A stretch of 64,000 nt of DNA, taken from NCBI RefSeq assembly GCF_034439435.1, contig NZ_JAPCKJ010000001.1, positions 1,054,001 to 1,118,000 on the forward strand, written 5' to 3'. This DNA is from Sarcina sp034439435. Lineage in GTDB: Bacteria; Bacillota; Clostridia; Clostridiales; Clostridiaceae. The position numbers and the translations under genes are program-made. The notes below the pieces were generated by a model that did no database searches, was not told the origin of the DNA, and saw only the letters and a program-made list of their open reading frames with translations. Each line of letters opens with the position of its first letter. Within the stretch, counting starts at the first letter, position 1. Positions 25,501-34,915 of the stretch are shown in pieces.

Positions 25501-25768
25501 AATCTTAAGATGTTTGAACTATTCAGTCATCAATATACTTTTCTATTTACTCTTCTTAAAAGGTTCTATATGCTTACTTAAGCAACTAGTTCTTGCTTTC
25601 TTATATACCTTTCTGCAGTATTAATATAAAATACGCCGGATCAATATATCTATTTCCATACTTGCAATTTTAAATTTTGAAACTGCTTTCATTTCAACAA
25701 AGGAAGTTTTTATTACATCACTAAAATCCTTCTGAACACATTTTGATATCAAATAGTTTTCATTAGAC
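25500..25768 (-). pseudogene. Decayed coding remnant, family not recognised
   Basis: On the minus strand one frame reads NENYLISKCVQKDFSDVIK and then SFVEMKAVSKFKIASMEID before a stop. Another frame continues with DPAYFILNTAERYIRKQELVA, and further fragments follow with several stops. Base composition is less AT-rich than the flanks, as expected for former coding DNA. No start codon with a ribosome-binding site remains. I cannot name the family. It lies between the por terminator and the gadC upstream region. Confidence 0.35.
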
Positions 25769-25770
25769 AA

Positions 25771-25807
25771 AAAAATAAGAGCTAGAATATTACTATTCTA
25801 GCTCTTA
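25771..25807 (-). terminator. Terminator of pyruvate:ferredoxin oxidoreductase gene
   Basis: TAAGAGCTAGAATA and TATTCTAGCTCTTA form a 14-bp perfect stem. On the minus strand a T-run follows. It lies about 55 bases after the stop at 25863. Confidence 0.85.
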
Positions 25808-25862
25808 TAATTATACTTCAATCTAAATTTATATCTAACCGTAATTAGTTATCTACTATTTC

Positions 25863-28800
25863 TTACTTTCCAGCAAGTTTTTTGTAGCCTTCTAATCTTT
25901 CTTTAGCATCTCTTTCAGTCTTCTCGAATAAAGCTTCAGCAGCTTCTGGGAATGCTTTTGCTAATGCAGCATATCTAACTTCTCCCATTATGAATTCTCT
26001 GAAGTCACCAGTTGGTTCTTTAGAGTCTAATGAGAATGGGTTTTTACCAGTTTCTTTTAACATTGGGTTAAATCTGTACATAGCCCAGTATCCACATTCA
26101 ACAGCTCTCTTCTCTTCTAATTGAGAGTTACCCATACCAGCTTTTAATCCGTGGCTGATACATGGAGCGTAAGCTATTATTAATGATGGTCCTTTGTATG
26201 CTTCAGCTTCAGCTATAGCTTTAAGAGTTTGGTTCTTATCTGCACCCATTGATATTTGAGCAACATATACATAACCATAGCTCATAGCCATCATTCCTAA
26301 ATCTTTCTTCTTAGTTCTCTTACCTGCAGCAGCAAACTTAGCGATAGCAGCAGTTGGAGTTGATTTAGAAGCCTGACCACCAGTGTTTGAGTAGATTTCT
26401 GTATCCATAACAAGTATGTTTACATCTTCTCCACTAGCTAAAACGTGGTCAACTCCACCGTAACCGATGTCGTAAGCCCATCCGTCTCCACCGAAGATCC
26501 ATTGTGATCTCTTAGCTAAGTAGTCTTGGTCTTTTAATATTTCTTTAGCGAATTCGTTAGTTTCACCTTGTAATGAAGCTATAACAGCATCAGCTCTATC
26601 TCTAGTTCCTTCTCCGTTATCAACTTCAGCTATCCAAGCTTCTAAAGCTTCTTTAGCTTCTGGTTTAACACCAGCTTCTATAGCTTTTCCAGCAAGATCT
26701 ACTAATCTTTCTCTTATAGCTTTAACTCCTAAGAACATACCTAATCCAAACTCAGCGTTATCCTCGAATAATGAGTTAGCCCAAGCTGGTCCATGACCAT
26801 TGTGGTTAGTTGTGTATGGAGTTGAAGGAGCTGATCCACCCCAGATTGATGAACATCCAGTAGCGTTAGCTATCATCATTCTGTCTCCGAATAATTGAGT
26901 TATAAGTTTAACGTATGAAGTTTCTCCACATCCAGCACAAGCTCCTGAGAACTCGAATAATGGTTGCTCAAATTGGCTACCTTTAACTGTATTCTTGTTC
27001 ATTGGGTTTTTCTTAGGTGCTACTTCTTCTACACAGTAATCCCAAGCTTCTTGTTGATCTGCTTGAGTGTGTTGTGGTTTCATAACTAAAGCTTTTTCCT
27101 TAGCAGGACAAACTTGAGCACAGTTTCCACATCCAGTACAATCAAGTGGACTTACAGCCATAGTAAACTCCATTGGCTCTTCAGTTTTTAATCCTTTAGC
27201 AGGTATTAATTTAGTTGAAGCTGGAGCATTCTTAACTTCTTCCTCAGTTAATAAGAATGGTCTTATTGTAGCATGAGGACAAACGTAAGCACATTGGTTA
27301 CATTGGATACAATTGTCTGCTATCCATTCTGGTATGTTTATACCAATTCCTCTTTTTTCGTAAGCAGCAGTACCTTGTTGGAAAGTACCATCTTCCATTC
27401 CATTGAATGCAGATACAGGAAGTTTATCTCCTTCTAATCTGTTCATTGGTTCAACGATATTTTTGATGAATGCTGGAACTTCTTTAGTCTCAACTACTTC
27501 ATCTTTAGCGTTAGCCCACTCAGCTGGAACACTGATCTCAACGATAGCGTCGATTCCTTTGTCTATAGCAGCGTGGTTCATGTTAACAACTTTTTCACCT
27601 TTTTTACCGTATGAAGTTACAACAGCGTCTTTTAAGTATTTAACTGCGTCTTCTACAGGTATTATGTTAGCTAGTTTGAAGAATGCTGATTGCATGATCA
27701 TGTTGATTCTTCCACCTAATCCAACTTCTTGAGCTATTTTAACAGCATTTAAAGTGTAGAACTTAATGTTGTTTTCAGCTAAGAATCTCTTATAACTTGC
27801 TGGTAAATGTTCAGCAACTTCTTCTGGAGTCCAGATTGTGTTTAATAAGAATGTTCCGTTTTTCTTTAATCCGTCTAAAACGAAGTATTTTTGAACGTAT
27901 GATTGGTTATGACAAGCAACGAAATCAGCTTTATTTATTAAGTAAGGTGATTTTATTGGTTGTTTACCAAATCTTAAGTGAGAAATTGTTACCCCACCTG
28001 ATTTTTTAGAGTCATATGCAAAGTATCCTTGAGCATACATATCAGTATGATCTCCGATGATTTTGATAGCACTCTTGTTAGCTCCAACAGTTCCGTCTGA
28101 TCCTAATCCCCAGAACTTACAAGCTTTAGTTCCTTCTGGAGTAGTATCAACTTCATGAGCTTCTGCTGATTCTTCTAATGAAGTGTTAGTTACGTCATCA
28201 ACTATAGCTAAAGTGAATCCATTTTTAGGTTCTTCTTTGCTTAAGTTTTCGTAAACAGCAATGATATGAGCTGGTATAGTATCTTTTGATCCTAATCCGA
28301 ATCTACCACCAACTATTTCAGGAGCATTTTCTAATCCGTAGAATGCATTCTTAACTTCTAAGTATAGAGGCTCTCCTGCAGCACCTGGTTCTTTTGTTCT
28401 ATCTAAAACAGCAACTCTCTTAACAGTTTTTGGCATTGCTTTTATTAATCTTTCATTTGAGAATGGTCTGAATAATCTTACTTTAACTAATCCAACCTTT
28501 TCTCCTTTAGCGTTTAAGTAATCTACAGTTTCTTCTACTAAATCAGTAACTGATCCCATAGCTACTATAACTCTTTCAGCATCTTCTGCTCCATAGTAAT
28601 CGAAACAGTTGTACTCTCTTCCAGTTAACTTAGTTATTTCTTTCATGTAGCTTTCAACTATTTCTGGAACTACATCGTAGAATTTGTTTACTGCTTCTCT
28701 TTCTTGGAAGTAGATGTCTGGGTTTTGAGCTGTACCTCTTGTTACAGGTTTGTTAGGGTTAAGAGCTCTTCTTCTGAACTCTTCTACAGCTTCCATATCT

Positions 28801-29387
28801 ACTAATTCTTTTAATTCATCGTATTGTAAAAGTTCAACTTTTTGTATTTCATGTGATGTTCTGAATCCATCGAAGAAGTTTACGAAAGGTATTCTTGATT
28901 TAATAGATGCTAAGTGAGCAACTGCTGATAAATCCATAACCTCTTGAACTGATCCTTCTGCTAACATAGCGAATCCAGTTTGTCTTGCAGCCATAACGTC
29001 TTGGTGATCACCGAAGATGTTTAATGCTGAAGTAGCTAATGCTCTAGCTGATACATGGAATACTGATGGTAATAATTCACCAGCTATTTTATACATGTTT
29101 GGTATCATTAATAGTAAACCTTGTGAAGCTGTGTAAGTAGTAGTTAAAGCTCCAGCTTGTAATGAACCGTGAACTGCTCCAGCAGCACCTGCTTCTGATT
29201 GCATTTCCATTACTTTTACTGTTTGACCAAATATGTTCTTTAATCCTCTTGCACTATTTTCATCAACCCATTCTGCCATTGGTGATGATGGTGTGATAGG
29301 GAATATTGCTGCAACATCAGTGAACGCATATGATATATAAGCGGCAGCTGTGTTACCATCCATAGTTTTCATTTTTCTCATTGCCAT
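25863..29387 (-). CDS. nifJ: Pyruvate:ferredoxin (flavodoxin) oxidoreductase
   Basis: This one-chain PFOR of 1174 residues oxidises pyruvate and CoA to acetyl-CoA and CO2, reducing ferredoxin or flavodoxin. Domain order is typical: pyrimidine-binding domain with TPSSPMAEWVDENS (~residue 31-44), a transketolase-C-like domain, and the gamma domain (FWGLGSDGTVGANKSAIKII). Two 4Fe-4S ferredoxin motifs follow (CIQCNQCAYVCPH and CTGCGNCAQVCP, ~residue 695-760). The TPP-binding domain has CAGCGETSYVKL, GGDGWAYDIGYGG and SNTGGQASKST. It lies 106 bases after the flavodoxin gene on the same strand, possibly co-transcribed. Codon use is strongly biased, as in highly expressed genes. Confidence 0.98.
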   Translation of the reverse strand: MAMRKMKTMDGNTAAAYISYAFTDVAAIFPITPSSPMAEWVDENSARGLKNIFGQTVKVMEMQSEAGAAGAVHGSLQAGALTTTYTASQGLLLMIPNMYKIAGELLPSVFHVSARALATSALNIFGDHQDVMAARQTGFAMLAEGSVQEVMDLSAVAHLASIKSRIPFVNFFDGFRTSHEIQKVELLQYDELKELVDMEAVEEFRRRALNPNKPVTRGTAQNPDIYFQEREAVNKFYDVVPEIVESYMKEITKLTGREYNCFDYYGAEDAERVIVAMGSVTDLVEETVDYLNAKGEKVGLVKVRLFRPFSNERLIKAMPKTVKRVAVLDRTKEPGAAGEPLYLEVKNAFYGLENAPEIVGGRFGLGSKDTIPAHIIAVYENLSKEEPKNGFTLAIVDDVTNTSLEESAEAHEVDTTPEGTKACKFWGLGSDGTVGANKSAIKIIGDHTDMYAQGYFAYDSKKSGGVTISHLRFGKQPIKSPYLINKADFVACHNQSYVQKYFVLDGLKKNGTFLLNTIWTPEEVAEHLPASYKRFLAENNIKFYTLNAVKIAQEVGLGGRINMIMQSAFFKLANIIPVEDAVKYLKDAVVTSYGKKGEKVVNMNHAAIDKGIDAIVEISVPAEWANAKDEVVETKEVPAFIKNIVEPMNRLEGDKLPVSAFNGMEDGTFQQGTAAYEKRGIGINIPEWIADNCIQCNQCAYVCPHATIRPFLLTEEEVKNAPASTKLIPAKGLKTEEPMEFTMAVSPLDCTGCGNCAQVCPAKEKALVMKPQHTQADQQEAWDYCVEEVAPKKNPMNKNTVKGSQFEQPLFEFSGACAGCGETSYVKLITQLFGDRMMIANATGCSSIWGGSAPSTPYTTNHNGHGPAWANSLFEDNAEFGLGMFLGVKAIRERLVDLAGKAIEAGVKPEAKEALEAWIAEVDNGEGTRDRADAVIASLQGETNEFAKEILKDQDYLAKRSQWIFGGDGWAYDIGYGGVDHVLASGEDVNILVMDTEIYSNTGGQASKSTPTAAIAKFAAAGKRTKKKDLGMMAMSYGYVYVAQISMGADKNQTLKAIAEAEAYKGPSLIIAYAPCISHGLKAGMGNSQLEEKRAVECGYWAMYRFNPMLKETGKNPFSLDSKEPTGDFREFIMGEVRYAALAKAFPEAAEALFEKTERDAKERLEGYKKLAGK

Positions 29388-29493
29388 TGAGATGACCTCT
29401 CTTTCATTAATTTTGTAGATATATAAATTAAATATTAAAAATTATAATATATTTAAAGTAATTAATTAAAATTACTTATTAGCATATTGAGTC

Positions 29494-29919
29494 TTATTTT
29501 ATTAGTTTTTTTGCTAACTCTTTAGCTGAATTAATTTCATCATCATTTGGTGATTCATTTACAGCTAAGCTACCAACAACATCGAATCCATAATCTTTCA
29601 TTCTCTCAACCCATGCAGTCATGAATTCTCCATTATCCCAACCATATGATCCAAATAGAATCATCTTTTTATTGTTATTTGGAGTTAATTTAAATTGATT
29701 AACAAATGGTTCCATATCGTATTGTTCTATTCTATTATTATCCATTGAAGGGCTACCTAAAGCTACTGCATCCGCTTCAGTTACATCCTCTAATTTAGCG
29801 TTTGAAACATGCTTTATTAAAACATCTGCTCCTAAATCAGTTAATTCATCTGCAATAGTGTTTGCTAATACTTCAACATTTCCACCATTACTCCAATATA
29901 TTACTGATACTTTACTCAT
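29494..29919 (-). CDS. Flavodoxin
   Basis: This 141-residue short-chain flavodoxin starts MSKVSVIYWSNGGNVEVLA, where SNGGNVE forms the FMN phosphate loop. ALGSPSMDNNRIE (~residue 55) and FGSYGWDNGEFMTAW (~residue 90) are the two isoalloxazine-contact loops. It is a low-potential one-electron carrier. The ATG at 29919 has AAGAGGTG nine bases upstream; a GTG at 29928 overlaps that site. It lies immediately upstream of the PFOR gene, so it is a likely electron acceptor of that enzyme, probably when iron is scarce (inference). Confidence 0.95.
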   Translation of the reverse strand: MSKVSVIYWSNGGNVEVLANTIADELTDLGADVLIKHVSNAKLEDVTEADAVALGSPSMDNNRIEQYDMEPFVNQFKLTPNNNKKMILFGSYGWDNGEFMTAWVERMKDYGFDVVGSLAVNESPNDDEINSAKELAKKLIK

Positions 29920-30126
29920 AAAAAACACCTCTTATACATGATAATATAGTTTATCTAAAATCCCAATATTATTTAATACAAAACTAATTTTACTCGACAT
30001 TAATAATTATACTCTTTGGAAAAAATTTTTCAAGCTACATATTTTGATATTTTAAAACATATTTTAATAATTTATTATTATTTGCTATTAAACATCTCTG
30101 TTATCCTAAGGATTAGCGATAAAATT

Positions 30127-31200
30127 TTACATATTTGCTGATTTCTTTATTATATCTATAATATTATCCACTCCATTGCCTATTTTGCTTGTTTTCATAG
30201 AGCTTAAATATTTTTCTTTGTTTTTTGTTACTTCTTTAATAGCATTTAGTAAAACTTCTGAAGTTAAATCTTCTTCTTTTATAACCTTAGAAAAACCACT
30301 TTTTTCAAATGAATTAGCATTTAAAACTTGGTCTCCTCTTGAGGCATTTGCTGATAAAGGTATTAATATATTTAACTTTCTAAGTGATAATAATTCAAAT
30401 ATAGTATTTGCACCTGCTCTAGATATAACTAAATCTGCTAAAGCCATTAAATCTGGAAGCTCATCTGATATATATTCATATTGTCTATAACCTTCTAATA
30501 CTGTTAATGATTGATCTAGATTTCCTTTTCCACATAAATGTATAACATTATAATCTCTTAATATTTCCTTTAGAATTTTTCTAACATTATCATTTATAAC
30601 TTTAGAACCTAAACTTCCTCCAACTATCATAAGAACTTTTTTATCTTCTTTGAAGTTACAGAACTTTCTTCCTCTTTCTTTATTACCTTTTAAAAGTTCT
30701 TCTCTAATCGGTGTTCCTGTTAATTCACCCTTATTATCTTTTATATATTTTAGGCTTTCAGGGAATGTAACACAAAGCTTATCACAAAATGGTGAAGCTA
30801 TTTTATTTGCTAATCCAGGAGTTAAGTCTGATTCATGCGATACTACAGGTATCTTTTTCATTGAAGCTGCCATAACAACAGGAACAGTAACAAATCCACC
30901 TTTTGAAAATATAACATCTGGTTTTTCTTTTGATAATATTCTTGAAGCGTCTAAAACACCTTTTAAAACTTTAAAAGGGTCAGTAAAATTTTTTATATCG
31001 AAATATCTTCTTAATTTTCCTGATGATATTGAATAATAAGGTATATTTTCTTTAGTTATTATTTCTTTTTCTATACCATCTTTACTTCCTATATACTTTA
31101 TTTCAAAACCTAATTCTCTTAATTTAGGTACTAATGCTAAATTTGGGGTAACGTGACCAGCTGAACCTCCACCAGTCATCATTATTTTATACTTTTTCAA
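30127..31200 (-). CDS. murG: UDP-GlcNAc:lipid I N-acetylglucosaminyltransferase
   Basis: MurG makes lipid II from lipid I on the inner face of the membrane. The 357-residue GT28 protein has the N-terminal glycine loop MTGGGSAGHVTPNLAL and HESDLTPGLANKIA (~residue 123). It also has the second glycine loop IVGGSLGSKVIND (~190) and SRAGANTIFELLSL (~260) in the UDP-GlcNAc site. The start is TTG at 31200, with GGGAG eight bases upstream. It is not in a mur/fts cluster here; it is a single gene, divergent from the SASP gene. Confidence 0.97.
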   Translation of the reverse strand: MKKYKIMMTGGGSAGHVTPNLALVPKLRELGFEIKYIGSKDGIEKEIITKENIPYYSISSGKLRRYFDIKNFTDPFKVLKGVLDASRILSKEKPDVIFSKGGFVTVPVVMAASMKKIPVVSHESDLTPGLANKIASPFCDKLCVTFPESLKYIKDNKGELTGTPIREELLKGNKERGRKFCNFKEDKKVLMIVGGSLGSKVINDNVRKILKEILRDYNVIHLCGKGNLDQSLTVLEGYRQYEYISDELPDLMALADLVISRAGANTIFELLSLRKLNILIPLSANASRGDQVLNANSFEKSGFSKVIKEEDLTSEVLLNAIKEVTKNKEKYLSSMKTSKIGNGVDNIIDIIKKSANM

Positions 31201-31243
31201 AAAATCAACTCCCTTATTAATCTATGGTTTTGTAAATATTTTT

Positions 31244-31279
31244 TTGTAATAACTCCTTTAATTCCCTCTCATATTTTAC
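31244..31279 (+). promoter_or_regulatory. Possible sigma-G promoter of the SASP gene
   Basis: TGTAATA near 31245 and CATATTTTA near 31269 resemble the forespore sigma-G -35 (GNATR) and -10 (CATNNTA) elements with about 18 bases between. They lie about 60 bases before the SASP start. The match is moderate. Confidence 0.35.
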
Positions 31280-31336
31280 TCTATTCTGCACAATATATAA
31301 ATGCAAACTCAATTAATAACTAAGGAGGAATTCAAA

Positions 31337-31513
31337 ATGGCACAATTAGTTCCAGAAGCAAAAAACGGATTAGCAAAATTCAAAAATGAGGTAGCAAATG
31401 AAATGGGAGTACCATTCTCAGATTACAATGGTGACCTTAGCTCAAAACAATGCGGAAGCGTTGGTGGAGAAATGGTTAAAAGAATGGTAGAACAATACGA
31501 AAGAGGAATTTAA
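31337..31513 (+). CDS. Alpha/beta-type small acid-soluble spore protein
   Basis: This 58-residue DNA-coating protein of the spore core begins MAQLVPEAKNGLAKFKNE. It contains the Gpr recognition region NEVANEMGVPF (cleavage expected after the Glu of NEMG) and the second conserved block CGSVGGEMVKRMVEQYE. It closely resembles the SspC-type proteins of C. perfringens. The start ATG at 31337 follows AAGGAGG at good spacing. An upstream in-frame ATG (31301) would add twelve residues that include the ribosome-binding site, and is rejected. Its degrading enzyme, Gpr, is encoded at 1182-2159. It lies divergent from murG and has a plausible sigma-G promoter. Confidence 0.96.
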   Translation: MAQLVPEAKNGLAKFKNEVANEMGVPFSDYNGDLSSKQCGSVGGEMVKRMVEQYERGI

Positions 31514-31601
31514 TTAACAATTAAATTCTACAACTAAATAAATAAAACTTAATATTGATACTGTATATAATTAATTTATGCCTAATTATATACAAAACAC
31601 T

Positions 31602-31636
31602 GGAGCAATATTTTTTATATTGCTCCTTTAATTTTA
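31602..31636. terminator. Terminator between the SASP gene and recJ
   Basis: GGAGCAATAT and ATATTGCTCC pair around TTTTT and are followed by TTTAATTTT on the plus strand. It sits between two convergent genes. The stop of recJ is inside the downstream flank. Confidence 0.7.
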
Positions 31637-33412
31637 TAATCTAAAATATTTTACATTAGCTTGAATAGTTTTATTCCCATTAAACTCATTTATATTGGGA
31701 TAATAAATTAAATCAACACTAAAATTACAGCTTCCACCATCTAATACTCTTAACAATTCTTCCTTTCCATACTTATTAGAAAAATCCTCTTTGAATTCCT
31801 CAACCTTGTTCCCAAAAGCTATGGCATCTATTGTTTTATAGCTATTTCTTAATTTGCACCTAAATTTAATTACATTCTGTTCCTTTCCCATTATCCATAC
31901 TCTGCTTACCTTAACGTCCTTCTCTCCAAATAAAGGACTAGAATTTCCTTTTCCAAAAGGTTCTAATCTATCTAAATTATCTATTATTCCATAATTTAAA
32001 TTCTCCAAAGGTAATTTTACATCAATTCTAACCTTAGGTATTATATCATAATCTGTTAAATTACAGTTTTCTAATAACATATTTCTTAATATAGGTATAT
32101 TTTTTTCTTCAACCGATAATCCTGCAGCCATAGGATGACCACCAAACTTACTTATGACCTCTTTGCACTTAGATAATTCTTCAAATATATTATATTCCTC
32201 AATAGATCTTGCAGATCCCTTTGGCATATCTTTTCCTTTAGTCATTATTATTGTAGGAACATTGTATTTTTCTTTTATTCTTCCAGCAACTATTCCTGCA
32301 ATACTTTCATGTATATATGGATTATAAACTAAAATTACCTTATCATTTTCCATATTATTATCCTCTATTTGCTTTATAACCATATCTACACTATCTTTAG
32401 TTAAATCTTGTCTTCTTTGATTAAGTTCAAAAAGTTCTTTAGCTAACATATCTGCTTTTTCCTCATCTTCTGTCAGAAGCAATTCCACAGATAAATCAGC
32501 TGTTTCAAGTCTTCCTGTAGCATTTATACAAGGTCCTATAACAAAGCCTAAATGATATTGTGCGATTTCCTTATCAGTAAGCCCTGTGTACTTCTTTAAA
32601 GCTATTAGTCCTTTATTTGATGTGTTGTTTAACATTTCTAAACCTTTTTTAACTATTATTCTATTTTCACCTAGTAGATCAACTACATCACAGACTGTTG
32701 CAATAGCGCAAATTTCTAAAAGCTTCAAAGCCTCCTCATGTGGTATTCCTAGCTCCTTATATAAGGCACATATTAATTTAAATGCAATCCCTGCTCCACA
32801 TAAAGATTCAAATGGATAATTACAATCCTCTTGCTTAGGATTTATAACCGCATAAGCTTTAGGAGTTTCCTTATTAACTTCGCCTTCTTCATTTTTAACT
32901 AAAGGAATATCATGGTGATCTGTTAAGACAACATCCATTCCTAAGTCATTTGCTAATGCTATTTCTTCAAAGGCAGCGATTCCATTATCGCATGTTACAA
33001 TCAATTCAGTCCCTTCTTCTTTTAAAATTCTAACTCTATTAGAATTCATACCATATCCTTCATCTTCTCTATCTGGTATATGATAATTAAAATTAGCTCC
33101 ACATCTTTTTAATCCCTTATATAATATTGAAGTACTTGATACACCATCACAGTCATAATCACCATATATAGTAATTTTGCTTCCGTTTTCTATGGCCTCT
33201 TTTATTCTCATGACTCCCTTTTTCATATCTTTCATTAGATATGGATCATTTAAATTCTCTATTTCTCCAAATAAAAATTCTTTTGCATTTTTTTTATCCC
33301 TTATATCTCTATTCACTAAAAGAATAGATGTTAATAAATCTATATTTAATTCTTCTTTTAAATTCTCTATTTCTTCTCTATTTCTTTGTTTAAGTAGCCA
33401 TTGCTCTCTCAC
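31634..33412 (-). CDS. recJ: Single-stranded-DNA-specific exonuclease RecJ
   Basis: RecJ degrades ssDNA 5' to 3' in recombination and mismatch or base-excision repair. The 592-residue protein has the DHH-family motifs IYGDYDCDGVSS (residues 82-93), TDHHDIPL (DHH at 165-167) and GAGIAFKL. The DHHA1 motif GGHPMAAGLS (~residue 430) is followed by a C-terminal OB-like part. It is shorter than B. subtilis RecJ (about 780 residues) because it lacks the extra C-terminal extension. Start is GTG at 33412 with AGGGGTGA upstream. It begins 11 bases after the M16 peptidase gene and is probably co-transcribed with it. Confidence 0.95.
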   Translation of the reverse strand: MREQWLLKQRNREEIENLKEELNIDLLTSILLVNRDIRDKKNAKEFLFGEIENLNDPYLMKDMKKGVMRIKEAIENGSKITIYGDYDCDGVSSTSILYKGLKRCGANFNYHIPDREDEGYGMNSNRVRILKEEGTELIVTCDNGIAAFEEIALANDLGMDVVLTDHHDIPLVKNEEGEVNKETPKAYAVINPKQEDCNYPFESLCGAGIAFKLICALYKELGIPHEEALKLLEICAIATVCDVVDLLGENRIIVKKGLEMLNNTSNKGLIALKKYTGLTDKEIAQYHLGFVIGPCINATGRLETADLSVELLLTEDEEKADMLAKELFELNQRRQDLTKDSVDMVIKQIEDNNMENDKVILVYNPYIHESIAGIVAGRIKEKYNVPTIIMTKGKDMPKGSARSIEEYNIFEELSKCKEVISKFGGHPMAAGLSVEEKNIPILRNMLLENCNLTDYDIIPKVRIDVKLPLENLNYGIIDNLDRLEPFGKGNSSPLFGEKDVKVSRVWIMGKEQNVIKFRCKLRNSYKTIDAIAFGNKVEEFKEDFSNKYGKEELLRVLDGGSCNFSVDLIYYPNINEFNGNKTIQANVKYFRL

Positions 33413-33423
33413 ACCATCACCCC

Positions 33424-34635
33424 TTAATTAATTATTTGCACAATGGATTTTTTTAAAACTCTTTCTATTAAATTTTTCATATCTTTTAAATTTAAATTCT
33501 CAATTAAGCTTAACTCTTTAAAAATATAGTCTCCCTTATTAAACATAGTTTCATATATAGACATTCTATTTGCCATAACTATACTTTTTTCTAGATCCAA
33601 TGAATTTTTAAGCTTAAATCTCTTTATTAGTTTATTTAAACTACCTTTATCCAAGTAATTTTCTATATCTTTAGCCTTTGATATACACTTTTTAATTAAT
33701 TCTAAAGCTTGCTCCTCCTTATCCTTTGAAGTTCCTAAATAAATTTTAAATAATCTTATTCCTTTTTCATATTTAACTTCACTATAGACTTCATAGGCAA
33801 GTCCATTTTTAGTTCTAATCTCATCATATAATACAGAACTAACTCCTTCACCAAACCAAAGATTAAATATTTTAAGCATGGTAACTTCCTCCATACTTAA
33901 TGAATCTATATCAAATAAACAACATATCTTAGAACCACTGTTTCCTTCTATTTTTTCAGTGAAAACCTCACATTCCATATTTCTTTTTACATGTTCTTTA
34001 AAAACTCTTCCCTCTCTAGCCTTACTAAAGTTTTTTTCTACTATTTCTTTCACCTTTTCTATAGGCAGTGAAGTAACAACTGAAACAACCATATTCTCAC
34101 TAACATAATTTCTATTATAAAAATCTTTTAATTTCTGTAAGTTTATTTTTTCTATGTGTTTCTTCTCTCCTATTATTAAATTTCCTATTCTCTCCTCTGA
34201 TAATCCATTCATTAAAGCAATATCCTCGACATGTTGCTCTAAATCCTCTTTCCACTCATCACTTTCTTGTTTTATAACATTTAACTCTTCTGAAAATCCA
34301 CTTTTCTCAAAGGCCGGATGTAGCACTATATCCGTATATAAAGAAAATCCTTCTTCAAAATCTTCCTTAGCAGTAGTACCATAATAAATGACATATGGAA
34401 AATTAGTCATAGCATTACTGAAGCCAAATAAATCATCTAACTTTTCATTTATTTCATCTTCTTTAAGTTCTTTAGTACCTTTAAACAAAATGTGCTCTAA
34501 AGCATGAGCCATACCAATTTCGTCTTTTCTCTCCGAATTAGCTCCACTTTCTAAACTTATACAAAAAGATGTATGTTCTATGTCTTTAAACTTATATAAT
34601 AATCTAACTCCGTTATCTAAAGTTATCCTCTTCAT
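33424..34635 (-). CDS. M16-family zinc peptidase
   Basis: The 403-residue protein has the inverted zinc motif HALEH (His44, Glu47, His48) and, about 75 residues later, the third-ligand region IKQESDEWKEDLEQ. It therefore appears catalytically competent. The second half (EKIEGNSGSKICCLFDIDSLS...) is the M16 C-domain. The family includes processing-peptidase-like proteins such as YmxG/PqqL. The substrate is unknown and no signal peptide is visible. A GGAGTGATGAT ribosome-binding region precedes the ATG. It is followed after 11 bases by recJ. Confidence 0.88.
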   Translation of the reverse strand: MKRITLDNGVRLLYKFKDIEHTSFCISLESGANSERKDEIGMAHALEHILFKGTKELKEDEINEKLDDLFGFSNAMTNFPYVIYYGTTAKEDFEEGFSLYTDIVLHPAFEKSGFSEELNVIKQESDEWKEDLEQHVEDIALMNGLSEERIGNLIIGEKKHIEKINLQKLKDFYNRNYVSENMVVSVVTSLPIEKVKEIVEKNFSKAREGRVFKEHVKRNMECEVFTEKIEGNSGSKICCLFDIDSLSMEEVTMLKIFNLWFGEGVSSVLYDEIRTKNGLAYEVYSEVKYEKGIRLFKIYLGTSKDKEEQALELIKKCISKAKDIENYLDKGSLNKLIKRFKLKNSLDLEKSIVMANRMSIYETMFNKGDYIFKELSLIENLNLKDMKNLIERVLKKSIVQIIN

Positions 34636-34761
34636 ATCATCACTCCAAAATAATATTTTAAATAAAAACTCTACTATCTATAATAAAAATATTTTCATTC
34701 ACTCTAAATCTCATTATATTTTAACATATATAATTAATTTTTATAAAACCTTATTGAATAT

Positions 34762-34802
34762 AAAAAAAGTGTATTTCTACATACTAGAAATACACTTTTT
34801 AA
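34762..34802. terminator. Strong hairpin downstream of the DJ-1 gene
   Basis: AAAAAGTGTATTTCTA and TAGAAATACACTTTTT form a perfect 16-bp stem with A/T-runs on both sides. It probably ends the mnmH-parE-parC-DJ-1 transcript on the minus strand, about 115 bases after its last stop. Confidence 0.8.
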
Positions 34803-34915
34803 AGTTATTTTTAATTAATGCTGATTTTTAGATAGAACTGTAAGATTATCTTAATTATAAATACTTTGTGAAATTAAGTTAGGTCTGAAGGACTAGCCAA
34901 AAATCAATATTTAAC

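Noticed and set aside
31301..31336. Upstream in-frame start for the SASP gene adding twelve residues
   Set aside because: The extension encodes the ribosome-binding site (AAGGAGG) itself and is not part of the SASP family N-terminus.
34580..34831. An open frame on the plus strand over the M16 upstream region
   Set aside because: It is low-complexity A/T sequence that runs through a strong terminator hairpin and lacks a ribosome-binding site.
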